A stretch of DNA of 64,000 bases from assembly GCF_048771995.1 (NCBI RefSeq), contig NC_133024.1, positions 59,788,501 through 59,852,500 on the forward strand, given 5' to 3'. A model generated the notes under the pieces. It was given only the letters and a program-made list of their open reading frames with translations. It had not been told where the DNA came from and did no database searches. The translations under genes were made by a program, and so were the position numbers. This DNA comes from Taeniopygia guttata. Lineage: Eukaryota; Chordata; Aves; Passeriformes; Estrildidae. Positions 62,431 to 64,000 of this stretch are shown one piece after another (within the stretch, counting starts at the first letter, position 1; every line of letters begins with the position of its first letter).

Positions 62431-64000
62431 CTGCAATCAGAAGTAGGTTTGATTACCAAGTGCTAAACAGATATACACTGCTTCCACTGCACTAATTAAA
62501 AAAGAGTCTTAGTCTTGACAATCTAGATCTTGATTTGCATTAAATGGAAAGCAACTTCCTGCAGAAACTTGAATATTCCCTTTGGGGAGGAAGGAAGACA
62601 AAAAGAAGAACTAATTTCTAAAGACTTTTTCAACATTTAGGAAGTAGGCTTTGTTTACTTAACTGGAAGTTGCCAAAAAATTTTAAATTTTCCACCAGAT
62701 TTTTCTGAATGGCTTCAAAAGACAAATGTATGCCTCATAATATAGCTATTACTATTGCATTACCCAATGATTCCAAATCTGGTATAAGATCTTAAAAAGC
62801 TGGGAATGGCATGTATAAGAAATGTTAAAGACTTCTGTACAAAGATTTTACTTCCAAAATCTATTAGGAGTCAAGTGCTTTACAAGGACTCAAGTTATTT
62901 ATAACAGAGTAAAAGTTTCTGCAAAATTAGGAATACTGGCTTGTCTCATCACCGAACAGATACCTGCACAGAAACATACAACTGAACCTAGAAGACAGGG
63001 AGAGGCACAGATGAGATAGGGGAAGCAGAGCTGCCAGAAGTTTTCATTTGTGTTCACTGCAGAGTTTCACAGTTTACAATCTGAGTTTCTGCTGTTCAGA
63101 CTGTGGATTAGAGTCAGAGGGAAAACTAAACATGTAGAAAATGACTTATCCAGAAGGACAGTGAAATCTGATTTGTCTAATTGTATTTACTCTCCACAGA
63201 CTTATCTACGTTTCTTCATTGTATTTTGGGTATTTTTCAGTATTTCTCTAAGTTTCAACTACTTCATAGCAATTTCTATGCTCACATTAGTAGTATTTGA
63301 GCCACAACAAATCAATAGAACAATTTTCCTACAACATATATATAAAAACACTACACAAAAGAGGGGGAAAATGGCATGAAGAGAGATTGGTATTTCTTGG
63401 TCCATTACTCTGAGGCTGAGTGCACTTCGCTGTAAATTGAGACAATGTCCACTAGGCGTGAGCAGGCAGAGTTTGGACAGAAATAAATCAATAAAACATG
63501 CATTTCCATCAGTTTAATCAATTTTCATCCCTGAGTGAATTAACAATGATTTAGTGTTCTCCTGTTACCACATAAAATTAAAAGTAAAGCTGAGTGACAT
63601 TTCTGCCTTTTTAAAAAGGTAAACCATCAATCCATGCAATCAGTTCCATGAACAGGTTTCACATTCTTTTAATGTGGCCTACAACACTGTAATATGATTT
63701 ACTCTGCATACCAAGTATTAGATTTTTATAAAGAAGTTCTGTAACTCCTATTTGTTATGTCAGTTTTGGTGACAAAACATCCACATCAAAGTCTTATGTG
63801 AATCAAACACTGCAAGTGCATTACACAATTAAATGCAGTAGTCAGCACTTCTTATGTGACTTCATTTTTTGAAGTACTGTTCCAGTGGTTGTTTGGAACA
63901 CTCGCATATTTGCCTTAGTTGAATAAAGACAGCTCAAATTTGCAAGCTTGCATTTTAAAATCATACTCCTTGCATATCACAGAATCAAAATCTACCTCAA
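62431..64000 (-). other. ZC3H13: ZC3H13 intron, partial
   Basis: AT-rich sequence upstream of the 62430 acceptor, running off the right edge. The preceding exon, which in human encodes another Arg/Asp/Glu/Ser-rich stretch, was not found here. No repeat or RNA gene was recognised. Confidence 0.8.

Noticed and set aside
1..64000. CRISPR arrays, bacterial-type operons, insertion sequences, rRNA or tRNA genes
   Set aside because: None were seen. The split genes, repeats and base composition are vertebrate throughout, and no cloverleaf-like or rRNA-like sequence was recognised.

Overview
This window looks like a piece of a bird chromosome, most likely a songbird. The evidence is long intron-rich vertebrate sequence, three chicken-repeat-1 (CR1) LINE fragments with the typical avian 3' end, and one endogenous-retrovirus LTR of a kind I associate with passerine genomes. 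No bacterial, plasmid or viral gene organisation is present. Most short open frames in the window are chance frames in non-coding DNA.

Two genes are recognisable, both on the minus strand. At the right, the 3' half of ZC3H13 runs from beyond the window edge to about 49.9 kb. Eight coding exons (62430 down to 50209) join in frame and give the last 950 residues and the stop codon. ZC3H13 is a nuclear scaffold of the m6A mRNA methyltransferase regulatory complex. In the middle, the first coding exon of SIAH3 lies at 19770-19904, with a GC-rich upstream region and a CAG repeat in the presumed 5' UTR. Its second exon is not in the window, so 1-19769 is read as SIAH3 intron 1. As I recall it, human 13q14 has the same two neighbours in the same orientation, which supports both calls.

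Layout: 1-19769, SIAH3 intron 1 with two CR1 fragments and two CpG-richer patches; 19770 to about 20170, SIAH3 exon 1, leader and promoter; about 20.2-49.9 kb, intergenic DNA with a CCT repeat, two long poly-A tracts, one LTR (42.7-43.7 kb) and one long CR1 copy (48.3-49.35 kb); 49.9-62.4 kb, ZC3H13 exons and introns; 62.4-64 kb, ZC3H13 intron.

I found no new biological system. The points most worth checking are a GC-AG last intron and a TAGGAG tandem acceptor in ZC3H13, the absence of an Ala/Thr/Ser-rich segment that I recall in human ZC3H13, a CAG tract in the SIAH3 leader that lies inside an overlapping upstream frame, and an unidentified decayed coding-like stretch near 45 kb. Family identities come from remembered protein and repeat sequences and were not checked by database search.
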